This document shows positions 1 through 6,282 of a DNA stretch of 7,141 nt, piece by piece (position 1 is the first letter of the stretch; each line of letters begins with the position of its first letter). A model generated the notes under the pieces. The model worked only from the letters and a program-made list of their open reading frames with translations, was not told the origin of the DNA and made no database searches. Location: assembly GCA_027008885.1 (NCBI GenBank), contig JALVDQ010000440.1, positions 1-7,141 on the forward strand, in the 5' to 3' direction. The position numbers and the translations under genes are program-made. Source of the stretch: Thiotrichaceae bacterium. GTDB taxonomy: Bacteria; Pseudomonadota; Gammaproteobacteria; Thiotrichales; Thiotrichaceae.

Positions 1-136
1 CTGTTCCCGCCTTTTGCTGCCGCAAGTGACGCATTGCCTTGACGGTACTGGCATCATCCAGCCCTGCAAGATCAAAGATTTTCTGACCGCTTTGAATATC
101 GGGAATGGTTTCTATATCAAAGACCAAGACGTTCAT
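1..136 (-). CDS. PolB-like 3'-5' exonuclease family protein, N-terminal part only
   Basis: This is the first 45 codons of a gene that runs off the left edge. The visible start reads MNVLVFDIETIPDIQSG. The motif FDIETIPD, with D7 and E9, is exonuclease motif I of the DnaQ/PolB superfamily, where these acidic residues bind the catalytic metals. The exact wording DIETIPD is characteristic of the predicted PolB-related 3'-5' exonucleases (COG3298 type), which is family knowledge rather than something proved here. The ATG at 136 is preceded by an AGAGGA-type ribosome binding site about 10 bases upstream. The gene lies 80 bases downstream of cysM in the same direction and could be the last gene of that operon. 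Because only the N-terminus is present, the remaining exonuclease motifs cannot be checked. The biological substrate of this family is unclear. Confidence 0.75.
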   Translation of the reverse strand, partial: MNVLVFDIETIPDIQSGQKIFDLAGLDDASTVKAMRHLRQQKAGT

Positions 137-216
137 TTGCTGCTATTCCTCTTGTTTATTCGACTCGTGTGGATTCAGGATTATATTATGCGAGATTTAC
201 GCGAGATTTGCGTGGC

Positions 217-1113
217 TTATGCAGGAAATACGCCGGTTGAAATATAGCGATCTCCGCGATCACAGATAATCGTCACAATGGTTGCGTTTTCTACTTGTTC
301 CGAGAGCTTCAGGCTGGCTGCCACCGCACCCCCGGATGAAACACCACAAAAGATTCCTTCTTCGCTTGCCAGACGTCGCATGGTGTCTTCGGATTCTTTT
401 TGCGTAATGTCGATCTCGCTATCCACAACTGACGCATCATACACCTCTGGCAGGTATTCTGCCGACCAGCGCCGAATCCCGGGAATATCTTCATCATTGC
501 TTTTGGGTTGCACCCCGATAATCTGAATTGCGGGGTTTTGTTGATGCAGATAGCGCCCTGTTCCGGTTATTGTGCCGGTAGTTCCCATGGCACTCACAAA
601 GTGTGTGATGCTGCCCTGTGTATCGCGCCAGATTTCAGGGCCTGTGGTTTCATAATGTGCCAGCGGATTATCAGGATTGGCAAACTGGTTCAGCAACAGA
701 CCTTTGCCCTGCTGATGCAAGGCTTCTGCCTGATCGCGCGCGCCTTCCATTCCACCTTCTTCTTTGGAGACAAGTATCAGTTCAGCACCATAGGCTTGCA
801 TTGATGCGCGGCGTTCCTCACTCATACTGGCCGGCATTAATAACAGCATTTTATAGCCACGCATGGCGGCTACCATTGCCAGTGCGATTCCGGTATTGCC
901 ACTGGTTGCTTCAATCAGTGTATCGCCGGGTTTAATTTCGCCGCGTGCCTCGGCATGTTTGATCATACTGAGCGCAGCGCGATCCTTAACCGATCCTGCG
1001 GGATTATTGCCCTCCATTTTTAGCAAAATGGTATTGCTGGTTTCACCCGCAAGCCGTTGTAATTTAACCAAAGGCGTATTGCCGATCAGTGCTTCAATGC
1101 CGGGATAATTCAA
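217..1113 (-). CDS. cysM: Cysteine synthase B (O-acetylserine sulfhydrylase B)
   Basis: This cytoplasmic PLP enzyme makes cysteine from O-acetylserine and sulfide; the CysM form can also use thiosulfate, giving S-sulfocysteine. Counted from the longest ORF (GTG at 1125), the sequence shows GNTPLVKLQRL (15-25), the PLP-lysine motif NPAGSVKDR with K47, the substrate loop TSGNTG (74-79), the glycine loop GTTGTITG and the SSGGAVAAS motif. The phrases EGNNPAGSVKDRAALSM and FCGVSSGGAV match CysM rather than CysK. Length is 302 residues against about 303 in E. coli. The start is ambiguous. The GTG directly follows an in-frame TGA and has no upstream Shine-Dalgarno, whereas the TTG at 1113 has GGAG six bases upstream and gives the short N-terminus MNYPGIEALIGNTP expected of the family, so TTG is preferred. 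It follows acpS in the same direction after about 69 bases that contain the 29-bp repeat. Thiosulfate use would suit a sulfur oxidiser, but that is inference. Confidence 0.95.
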   Translation of the reverse strand: MNYPGIEALIGNTPLVKLQRLAGETSNTILLKMEGNNPAGSVKDRAALSMIKHAEARGEIKPGDTLIEATSGNTGIALAMVAAMRGYKMLLLMPASMSEERRASMQAYGAELILVSKEEGGMEGARDQAEALHQQGKGLLLNQFANPDNPLAHYETTGPEIWRDTQGSITHFVSAMGTTGTITGTGRYLHQQNPAIQIIGVQPKSNDEDIPGIRRWSAEYLPEVYDASVVDSEIDITQKESEDTMRRLASEEGIFCGVSSGGAVAASLKLSEQVENATIVTIICDRGDRYISTGVFPA

Positions 1114-1125
1114 ATCTGTCTCCAC
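1114..1125 (-). promoter_or_regulatory. Ribosome binding site deciding a TTG start for cysM
   Basis: On the minus strand the bases read GTGGAGACAGATTTG. The GGAG (plus-strand 1120-1123) overlaps the upstream GTG and sits six bases before TTG at 1113, an ideal distance. The GTG itself has only A/T-rich sequence and a stop codon before it. This supports initiation at TTG, four codons inside the longest ORF. Confidence 0.55.
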
Positions 1126-1128
1126 TCA

Positions 1129-1157
1129 AAAATATGTAAAAAAAGGGGGGGATGGGT
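1129..1157. repeat. 29-bp dispersed repeat, copy 1 (A7G7 element)
   Basis: The plus-strand sequence is AAAATATGT, then seven A, seven G and ATGGGT. An identical 29-base copy in the same orientation lies at 3102-3130. Both copies are intergenic and each sits in the 5' region of a minus-strand gene: this one lies 15 bases before the cysM TTG start. In the direction of transcription it reads as a C7T7 pyrimidine tract followed by ACATATTTT. Two exact copies of this length within 2 kb cannot reasonably be chance, although part of each is low-complexity. Confidence 0.85.
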
Positions 1158-1182
1158 ATCTATTATCTGCATACCTTTTTTC

Positions 1183-1563
1183 TCAGGATTCAAGTACAAC
1201 ATGGGCAATGGCATATTCGCCTTCGTCACTCAACGAGATAAAACGGTTTTTGACTCCCATTTGTTCTGCTATCTCCAGTGTTTTACCATAGAACCGCAGA
1301 ATCGGCTGCCCCTGCTCATTATTTGTTACCGAGATATCGTGAAAGGATACACCTTTTGCAATCCCCGTGCCGAGTGCTTTTGCTGCGGCTTCCTTGGCGG
1401 CAAAGCGTTTGGTGGTAAAGGAGGCAGGCGAATGATGGGATGCAAACACTTGCAGTTCATCCGGGTGCAGAATGCGCTCTGCGAAGGTCTCTGGAAATTT
1501 TCGCAAAATGCGTCTGACCCGTGATACTCTCACAATATCTGTACCGATGCCGATGACTGCCAT
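1183..1563 (-). CDS. acpS: Holo-[acyl-carrier-protein] synthase
   Basis: AcpS moves the 4'-phosphopantetheine group from coenzyme A to a serine of apo-acyl carrier protein, activating it for fatty acid synthesis in the cytoplasm. The 126-residue product is full family length. It begins MAVIGIGTDIVRVSR, with the GIGTDIV motif and magnesium-binding D9. It then has KRFAAKEAAAKALGTGI with E58, the second metal ligand, and ends with SLSDEGEYAIAHVVLE, matching the family's usual C-terminal strand. The ATG start places GIGTDIV at the usual distance from the N-terminus; a GA-rich stretch (GAGAGGGAAGAAAG) before it is a moderate ribosome binding site. It lies 24 bases after pdxJ, the same order as in E. 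coli and many gammaproteobacteria, where pdxJ and acpS are co-transcribed. Nothing unusual is seen in the gene itself. Confidence 0.97.
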   Translation of the reverse strand: MAVIGIGTDIVRVSRVRRILRKFPETFAERILHPDELQVFASHHSPASFTTKRFAAKEAAAKALGTGIAKGVSFHDISVTNNEQGQPILRFYGKTLEIAEQMGVKNRFISLSDEGEYAIAHVVLES

Positions 1564-1587
1564 AATTATCTTTCTTCCCTCTCCAGT

Positions 1588-2352
1588 CTATGCCTGCGAC
1601 GATCTGGATTTATGCATAATCTCAAGCATTTGTCGCGTGGCGTTTTCAATGCCAACAAAAATGGCGCGTGAAACAATCGAATGCCCAATATTCAATTCGC
1701 GTATTTCAGCTATGCTGGCAATCGCCGTGGTGTTTTCATAATCAAGTCCGTGCCCGGCATTCACCTGTATTCCCTGAGTGTGCGCATAGGCTGTGGCTTG
1801 CTGAATGATTTCAAGCTGGCGTTGTTGCTCATCACCCTGCGCATTGGCATACGAGCCTGTGTGCAGCTCAATAATTTGTGCGCCAATATCAGGTACACGC
1901 TTAATATGTTCAATATTGGGCTCGATAAAAAGTGATACGCGGATATTTTTCTCGCTCAGGCGAGCCGTGGCTTTTTGAATACGCTGAAACTGACCGATAA
2001 CATCCAGACCGCCCTCGGTAGTTAGTTCTTCACGCTTCTCGGGGACGATGCAGGCATCATCCGGCAAGACATCACAGGCGATATTGACCATCTCGTCAGT
2101 CACCGCCAGTTCCAGGTTCATGCGCCCCCTGATTTGTTTGCGTATGGCGTAAACATCCGCATCCTGAATATGACGGCGATCTTCACGCAAATGAATCGTA
2201 ATAGCCTGGGCGCCCGCTTTTTCTACCAGAAAAGCAGCCTCCAGCAAATCCGGGTAAGAGGTGCCACGCGCCTGTCTCAGGGTGGCAATATGGTCAATAT
2301 TGACCCCCAGCTCCAGTGTGTTATTTTTTTGCATTCTTTGCGTTTTTTGCAT
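1588..2352 (-). CDS. pdxJ: Pyridoxine 5'-phosphate synthase
   Basis: PdxJ condenses 1-deoxy-D-xylulose 5-phosphate with 3-amino-1-hydroxyacetone 1-phosphate to form pyridoxine 5'-phosphate, the last ring-forming step of the DXP-dependent vitamin B6 route. The 254-residue product carries the TIM-barrel motifs in order: GVNIDHIATLRQARG near the N-terminus, ITIHLREDRRHI, MNLELAVTDEM with the catalytic glutamate region, PEKREELTTEGGLDV, ELHTGSYA, VNAGHGLDY and ELNIGHSIVSRA. E. coli PdxJ has 243 residues, so the N-terminus here is about ten residues long. An internal ATG at 2334 (residue 7) would give a more usual length. Neither start has a clear Shine-Dalgarno, so the choice is open. The gene begins 13 bases after recO stops, suggesting translational coupling, and is followed by acpS after 24 bases. 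PLP made by this route is also the cofactor of CysM downstream. Confidence 0.97.
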   Translation of the reverse strand: MQKTQRMQKNNTLELGVNIDHIATLRQARGTSYPDLLEAAFLVEKAGAQAITIHLREDRRHIQDADVYAIRKQIRGRMNLELAVTDEMVNIACDVLPDDACIVPEKREELTTEGGLDVIGQFQRIQKATARLSEKNIRVSLFIEPNIEHIKRVPDIGAQIIELHTGSYANAQGDEQQRQLEIIQQATAYAHTQGIQVNAGHGLDYENTTAIASIAEIRELNIGHSIVSRAIFVGIENATRQMLEIMHKSRSSQA

Positions 2353-2365
2353 AGTCGAAATAGTC

Positions 2366-3034
2366 TCAAAAATTTAACAGTCTGCGGCTATTAATTTTTC
2401 GCGGTGCGATCTGTTTAAATATGCCGTCCAAAACAATACGAAGTTGTTTCCAGTCTGATTCTGTCATACTTTGAATATCTTGCAAGGCAAAAAGTAAATC
2501 AGCATCAATCACGGGCTGCTGTGTGGCACTGCCCTGATCTGCAATTAATCCTTTGTCTTCTGTAAAAATATAGCGCATACCAGGCGTTATATCCTGTTTT
2601 TCAAGTGAATACCCCAGATTTGCCAGCAGGTACATTTCAAAACGCATGAGTATCTGGCGGTTTACAAGCGCATCACCCAGCTTGTGCAAGGTGTATTTAT
2701 ACGCAGAAAACAACTCTGTTTGTGGGTGATGCTGATGACTAAACAGCAGTATCAATTCATTCAGATATATTCCCAGCATCATTTCCGAGGGCGGAATTGT
2801 ATGGCGCCCGCGTTCATCTGCTTCTGTGAGTGTTTGAACATTGCCCTTGCCTGTCCACTGCAAATGCAGATAGCGGAACGCCTGAAGACTTCCCCTGAGG
2901 ATTTTTCCGCGCTTTTTGGCTGGACGCGCAACACAGCAGATGCGCCCGTAGTCCAGCGTAAATATATCAACCAGCACACTGCTATCACGAAAGGGTCGTT
3001 GATTCAGAATATAGCCAAAAGATTGTTGTGGCAT
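2366..3034 (-). CDS. recO: DNA repair protein RecO
   Basis: RecO acts with RecR (and RecF) to load RecA onto single-stranded DNA coated with SSB during gap repair. The 222-residue product has the RecO layout. The N-terminal OB-fold region starts FGYILNQRPFRDSSVLVDIFTLDYGR and continues with VARPAKKRGKILRGSLQAF, then a helical domain containing GIYLNELI and RFEMYLLANLGY. It resembles E. coli RecO (242 residues), for example SRPWSETSLMLDVFT and LGYGV there. No zinc-finger cysteine set is seen, as in E. coli. The product is slightly short but not obviously truncated. Order recO-pdxJ-acpS is the common gammaproteobacterial one, but the usual upstream partners rnc and era are absent, and a yfdX gene with its terminator-like structure lies there instead. 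recO therefore probably has its own promoter, for which a candidate lies at 3084-3113. Confidence 0.95.
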   Translation of the reverse strand: MPQQSFGYILNQRPFRDSSVLVDIFTLDYGRICCVARPAKKRGKILRGSLQAFRYLHLQWTGKGNVQTLTEADERGRHTIPPSEMMLGIYLNELILLFSHQHHPQTELFSAYKYTLHKLGDALVNRQILMRFEMYLLANLGYSLEKQDITPGMRYIFTEDKGLIADQGSATQQPVIDADLLFALQDIQSMTESDWKQLRIVLDGIFKQIAPRKINSRRLLNF

Positions 3035-3083
3035 AAATGGTGATTGCTTCCAGGCGAGAAAAAGGCAATCTTAGCAGTTACAA

Positions 3084-3113
3084 ATTACACTGGGTAGTTA
3101 CAAAATATGTAAA
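3084..3113 (-). promoter_or_regulatory. Candidate sigma-70 promoter for recO
   Basis: On the minus strand TTTACA (plus 3108-3113, five of six matches to the -35 consensus) is followed after 18 bases by TGTAAT (plus 3084-3089, five of six to the -10 consensus). Transcription would start near 3077, about 43 bases before the recO ATG. The -35 hexamer lies inside the 29-bp repeat. A 9-bp direct repeat AGTTACAAA (3076-3084 and 3096-3104) overlaps the element and could be a binding site. This is consensus matching by eye only. Confidence 0.35.
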
Positions 3114-3130
3114 AAAAGGGGGGGATGGGT
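3102..3130. repeat. 29-bp dispersed repeat, copy 2 (A7G7 element)
   Basis: This copy is identical over all 29 bases to the one at 1129-1157 and has the same orientation. It lies 67 bases before the recO start. The flanking bases differ between the copies apart from a shared upstream C, so the repeat unit is probably close to these limits. Confidence 0.85.
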
Positions 3131-3136
3131 GTTTCT

Positions 3137-3157
3137 GAGGGCAGAGGGCAGAGGACA
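3137..3157. repeat. Three tandem heptanucleotide repeats
   Basis: The plus strand holds GAGGGCA, GAGGGCA and GAGGACA in direct succession, two perfect copies and one with a single change. They lie seven bases from the second 29-bp repeat. Short tandem heptamers of this type are common between genes in some cyanobacteria and filamentous sulfur bacteria; that link is only suggestive. Confidence 0.7.
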
Positions 3158-3174
3158 GTAGTGCAGGGATAATA

Positions 3175-3240
3175 AACAACACAAGCCCGCCCTTGTGTTG
3201 CGAACCTTGCGTTCTGCCACAATAGGCGGGTTGTGTTGTT
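3175..3240 (-). terminator. Terminator-like nested inverted repeats downstream of yfdX
   Basis: Twelve bases or so after the yfdX stop there are three related arms. Arm C (3225-3240) pairs with arm A (3175-3191) over 16 bp with one bulged base, closing a 33-base loop. Arm B (3192-3200, CTTGTGTTG on the plus strand) pairs perfectly with part of arm A (3177-3185) over 9 bp around the 6-base loop CCCGCC. The two folds exclude each other. In the minus direction the A/B hairpin is followed by TTTATTATCC, a short T-rich stretch, as in a modest intrinsic terminator for yfdX. A small GAAC/GTTC hairpin (3202-3214) sits in the large loop. Confidence 0.55.
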
Positions 3241-3251
3241 CGGGAGACTCG

Positions 3252-4235
3252 TTATTTTTTCTGTGATTCTTCAGTCTTTTTGGTTTTGGATACCTGTTTT
3301 GATTTTTCACCAATCAAATGTTTGACTGAGTCTTTTAGTTTTCCATAGAGTTTCTCAACCACATTGCCACCAGTTACTTCTTTTTTCAGAGCCTCGAGCT
3401 GTTTTGATAAATCTTCGTAAAGCGCTGAGTCTTCGTCGGTATAGCCTAATGCAGCTGCCAGTTGTAGCTGTTTTCCGGCGGCGTTCAAGAGAATTAATAC
3501 CTTGTCTTTATCCTTTTCCTTATCCAGAGTTGATGCCGCTTGCACCATGGCTTCAAATCTCAGCAAAGAAAGGGGGATAACAGATACTTTTTCTACAAAG
3601 GTAGACAAGGCAGTATTCAGCGTTACCAGTGCTTCATCCTTTTTGCCGTCAATCAGTAACTTGGTTGCCAGCTTGATCGCATCAGGATAGGTGGTCATTG
3701 GCAACAAGGTTGTGCTGGTTACCATGTCATCCTGCAATGGTTCTAAAATTGCTCTGGCAGCCTGCACTTTGGAATCCTTGAGGAATTTGACAGCCAGCTC
3801 GACCTGTGCCTTGACTGATTCAGGTGAAATAAGCAATTCGCTGACATTCACTGAACTTGCAATAGGAATCAGTCCCAGTTTGGGATTGGCTGCGAGTGCC
3901 ACGTCAAATTTTCCGGTGGCTTCCTGAAGTGCCTTGATAGCTTCTTTTTCCTTGCCCTTGTTGATCAGTTTTGTGGCTTCCACGACTTTGGCAAAGCCTT
4001 CGCTAACACCCTTGTTTACTTCTTCAAGCAACTTTTTCTGGCTATCCTGCTTTTTTTCTATGGCTTTTTTGTTTGCCTTGTCCTGTTCCTTGCTGATAAC
4101 CGGCTTGCCTGATTTTTCTACACTAACCTTCGCTGTGGTTTTGGCTTTTGTGCTGCTGTCAGCCAAAACAACGGGGCTTACAAACAAGCTCGTCAAGACT
4201 GTAGTTAATAATACGCTCTGTGCTAATTTTTTCAT
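3252..4235 (-). CDS. Secreted YfdX-family protein
   Basis: The 327-residue product starts MKKLAQSVLLTTVLTSLF and has a typical Sec signal peptide: basic start, hydrophobic core and a cleavage site VLA|DS after residue 25. It is therefore expected in the periplasm. The mature part begins with a lysine-rich low-complexity stretch (about 29-68). An alpha-helical domain follows with the YfdX-family features NPKLGLIPI (117-125), SPESVKAQVELAVKFLK, LLPMTTYPDAIKLATKLL and LAAALGYTDEDSALYE. Three segments near 89-106, 150-167 and 192-210 share a GKxxEA..aL pattern resembling TPR-like helical hairpins. The tail is lysine-rich again and the protein has no cysteine. E. coli YfdX (about 211 residues) belongs to an EvgA-activated acid-response operon, but the molecular function of the family is not established. 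The start at 4235 is chosen because AGGAG lies seven bases upstream; the longer frame to 4328 would hide the signal peptide. The gene follows dnaK by 112 bases. Confidence 0.85.
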   Translation of the reverse strand: MKKLAQSVLLTTVLTSLFVSPVVLADSSTKAKTTAKVSVEKSGKPVISKEQDKANKKAIEKKQDSQKKLLEEVNKGVSEGFAKVVEATKLINKGKEKEAIKALQEATGKFDVALAANPKLGLIPIASSVNVSELLISPESVKAQVELAVKFLKDSKVQAARAILEPLQDDMVTSTTLLPMTTYPDAIKLATKLLIDGKKDEALVTLNTALSTFVEKVSVIPLSLLRFEAMVQAASTLDKEKDKDKVLILLNAAGKQLQLAAALGYTDEDSALYEDLSKQLEALKKEVTGGNVVEKLYGKLKDSVKHLIGEKSKQVSKTKKTEESQKK

Positions 4236-4247
4236 TTCCATACTCCT
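4236..4247 (-). promoter_or_regulatory. Ribosome binding site deciding the yfdX start
   Basis: On the minus strand AGGAG (plus 4243-4247) is followed by TATGGAA and ATG. The ATG at 4241 is only one base away, too close, whereas the ATG at 4235 is seven bases away. The second choice also gives the canonical MKK start of a signal peptide. Confidence 0.75.
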
Positions 4248-4302
4248 AATTAATTTATTCAAATATACGATTGGTTGTTTGTTTTTCCAGAATCTGTATC
4301 CA

Positions 4303-4327
4303 TGAGGCATAAATCGAAAATGCCTCA
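4303..4327 (-). other. 8-bp inverted repeat between dnaK and yfdX
   Basis: TGAGGCAT and ATGCCTCA form a perfect 8-bp stem around the 9-base loop (plus strand AAATCGAAA), starting 20 bases after the dnaK stop. On the minus strand no T-run follows, so it is not a classic intrinsic terminator. It could be an mRNA-stabilising hairpin at the dnaK 3' end, an attenuator before yfdX or a protein-binding palindrome. Confidence 0.55.
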
Positions 4328-4347
4328 CAGATCAAGATCCAGTGGAC

Positions 4348-6252
4348 TTATTTGTTGTCGTCCACTTCTTCAAATTCAGCATCAACAACATCATCATCTG
4401 ATCCTGTTTCTGCCTGTGTCTGTGTTCCGGCAGACGTATTTGAGGCTGTCGCCTGCATAAAGGCAGAAGATGCTTCCTGCAATGCCTGCGATTTGCCTTC
4501 AATGGCTGATTTATCACTGCCCTTGATTTCTTCCTTAAGCGCATCAATTGCAGATTGAAGCTTTTGCTTTTCATTTTCGGGGGCGCTGTCACCTGCATCC
4601 TTTAATGATTTCTCAGCCAGATGTATTAACTGGTCTGCCTGATTACGCGCATCAATCAGTTCGCGCTGCTTGCGATCTTCTTCGGCATGTGCTTCGGCAT
4701 CTTTTACCATTTTTTCGATTTCAGCTTCACTTAAACCACTTGATGCCTTAATCTCGATTGCCTGCTCCTTGCCGGTTGCCTTGTCTTTTGCCGATACCTT
4801 GAGAATACCATTGGCATCTATGTCAAAAGTTACCTCAATCTGTGGTGTACCGCGTGGTGCTGGCGCTATGTCAGTAAGATTGAATTGTCCTAATGACTTG
4901 TTATCTTTGGCAAGTTCACGCTCACCCTGCAACACATGAACGGTAACAGCAGACTGGTTATCTTCTGCGGTCGAAAAGATTTCAGATGCCTTTGCCGGTA
5001 TGGTGGTATTCTTCTCAATCAGCTTTGTCATAACACCACCCATGGTTTCAATTCCCAGTGATAATGGTGTCACATCCAGTAACAACACATCTGTGACATC
5101 GCCGGATAGTACCGCCGCCTGAATTGCCGCTCCCAGTGCTACCGCTTCATCGGGGTTAACATCTTTGCGCGCTTCTTTTTTGAAGAACTCTTTTACCGCT
5201 TCCTGTACCTTGGGCATACGGGTTTGACCACCAACCAGTATCACATCATCAATATCAGATACTGACAGGGAAGAATCCTTTAATGCCAGCTCACAGGGTT
5301 TGATTGTGCGCTTAATCAGGTCTTCAACCAGTGATTCCAGTTTGCTGCGGGTTACCTTGATGTTCAGGTGTTTTGGACCTGAAGCATCCGCTGTCACATA
5401 AGGCAGATTGATTTCTGTCTGTTGTGTTGACGACAGTTCAATCTTGGCTTTTTCAGCAGCTTCCTTAAGACGTTGCAGTGCCAGTGGATCGTTTTTCAGG
5501 TCAACCCCGGAATCCTTTTTGAACTCATCTACGAGATAGTCCATAAGACGCATATCAAAGTCCTCGCCACCGAGGAAGGTATCACCATTTGTCGCCAGAA
5601 CTTCAAACTGCTTTTCACCATCAATGTCGGCAATTTCAATAATCGAGACATCAAATGTGCCACCACCAAGGTCATAGACCACGACCTTCTGGTCATCCTT
5701 GCCGGTTTTGTCAATTCCATAGGCAAGTGCCGCCGCGGTTGGCTCGTTAATAATGCGTTTTACTTCAAGTCCTGCAATTCTGCCGGCATCTTTGGTTGCC
5801 TGACGTTGCGAATCATTAAAGTAGGCTGGCACGGTAATGACTGCTTCTTTAACCTCTTCACCCAGATACGCTTCAGCATCTGTTTTAAGCTTGCGCAAAA
5901 TGCGTGCTGAAACTTCTGATGGCGACAGTTTCTTGCCTTTGACTTCAACCCAGGCATCACCATTGTCTGCCTTGATGATTTTGTAAGGCACCAGTTTTAT
6001 GTCTTTTTGAACCGCTTCTTCTTCATAGCGTCTACCGATAAGACGCTTGATTGCAAACAGTGTATTATCGGGGTTTGTGACAGCCTGACGTTTTGCCGGC
6101 TGACCTACCAGTACCTCATCATCTGTGTATGCAACGATGGAAGGCGTGGTGCGCTCACCTTCCGCATTTTCGATAACTTTTGCCTGATCGCCTTCCATTA
6201 CAGCGACACAGGAGTTAGTCGTTCCCAAATCTATTCCTATTACTTTAGCCAT
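4348..6252 (-). CDS. dnaK: Molecular chaperone DnaK (Hsp70)
   Basis: DnaK is the cytoplasmic ATP-driven Hsp70 chaperone that binds exposed hydrophobic segments with its co-chaperones DnaJ and GrpE. The 634-residue protein is complete (638 in E. coli). The nucleotide-binding domain opens [18 protein letters not shown], with phosphate loop 6-14 and C15. It continues with [28 protein letters not shown] and DLGGGTFD, whose threonine lies at about residue 199, and [13 protein letters not shown]. The interdomain linker [15 protein letters not shown] leads into the substrate-binding domain ([24 protein letters not shown]), the helical lid, and the conserved C-terminal tail [17 protein letters not shown] strong GGAGG lies eight bases before the ATG. 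The gene begins 30 bases after the DsrC-like gene and is probably co-transcribed with it. The usual neighbours grpE and dnaJ are missing on either side. No sigma-32 promoter consensus is seen upstream. Confidence 0.99.
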   Translation of the reverse strand: MAKVIGIDLGTTNSCVAVMEGDQAKVIENAEGERTTPSIVAYTDDEVLVGQPAKRQAVTNPDNTLFAIKRLIGRRYEEEAVQKDIKLVPYKIIKADNGDAWVEVKGKKLSPSEVSARILRKLKTDAEAYLGEEVKEAVITVPAYFNDSQRQATKDAGRIAGLEVKRIINEPTAAALAYGIDKTGKDDQKVVVYDLGGGTFDVSIIEIADIDGEKQFEVLATNGDTFLGGEDFDMRLMDYLVDEFKKDSGVDLKNDPLALQRLKEAAEKAKIELSSTQQTEINLPYVTADASGPKHLNIKVTRSKLESLVEDLIKRTIKPCELALKDSSLSVSDIDDVILVGGQTRMPKVQEAVKEFFKKEARKDVNPDEAVALGAAIQAAVLSGDVTDVLLLDVTPLSLGIETMGGVMTKLIEKNTTIPAKASEIFSTAEDNQSAVTVHVLQGERELAKDNKSLGQFNLTDIAPAPRGTPQIEVTFDIDANGILKVSAKDKATGKEQAIEIKASSGLSEAEIEKMVKDAEAHAEEDRKQRELIDARNQADQLIHLAEKSLKDAGDSAPENEKQKLQSAIDALKEEIKGSDKSAIEGKSQALQEASSAFMQATASNTSAGTQTQAETGSDDDVVDAEFEEVDDNK

Positions 6253-6282
6253 ATTTATGACCTCCTTAATTCTGTTTTATGT

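Noticed and set aside
180..185. Perfect TATAAT on the minus strand in the cysM-exonuclease gap
   Set aside because: No recognisable -35 lies 16-18 bases upstream; a lone hexamer in A/T-rich DNA is weak evidence for a promoter.
1155..1181. GGTAT/ATACC hairpin followed by six T on the plus strand, terminator-like
   Set aside because: The stem is only 5 bp with an 11-base A/T-rich loop, and no plus-strand gene ends here.
4236..4328. 31-codon N-terminal extension of the yfdX frame
   Set aside because: It runs through the palindrome after dnaK, would bury the signal peptide, and the AGGAG site clearly serves the ATG at 4235.
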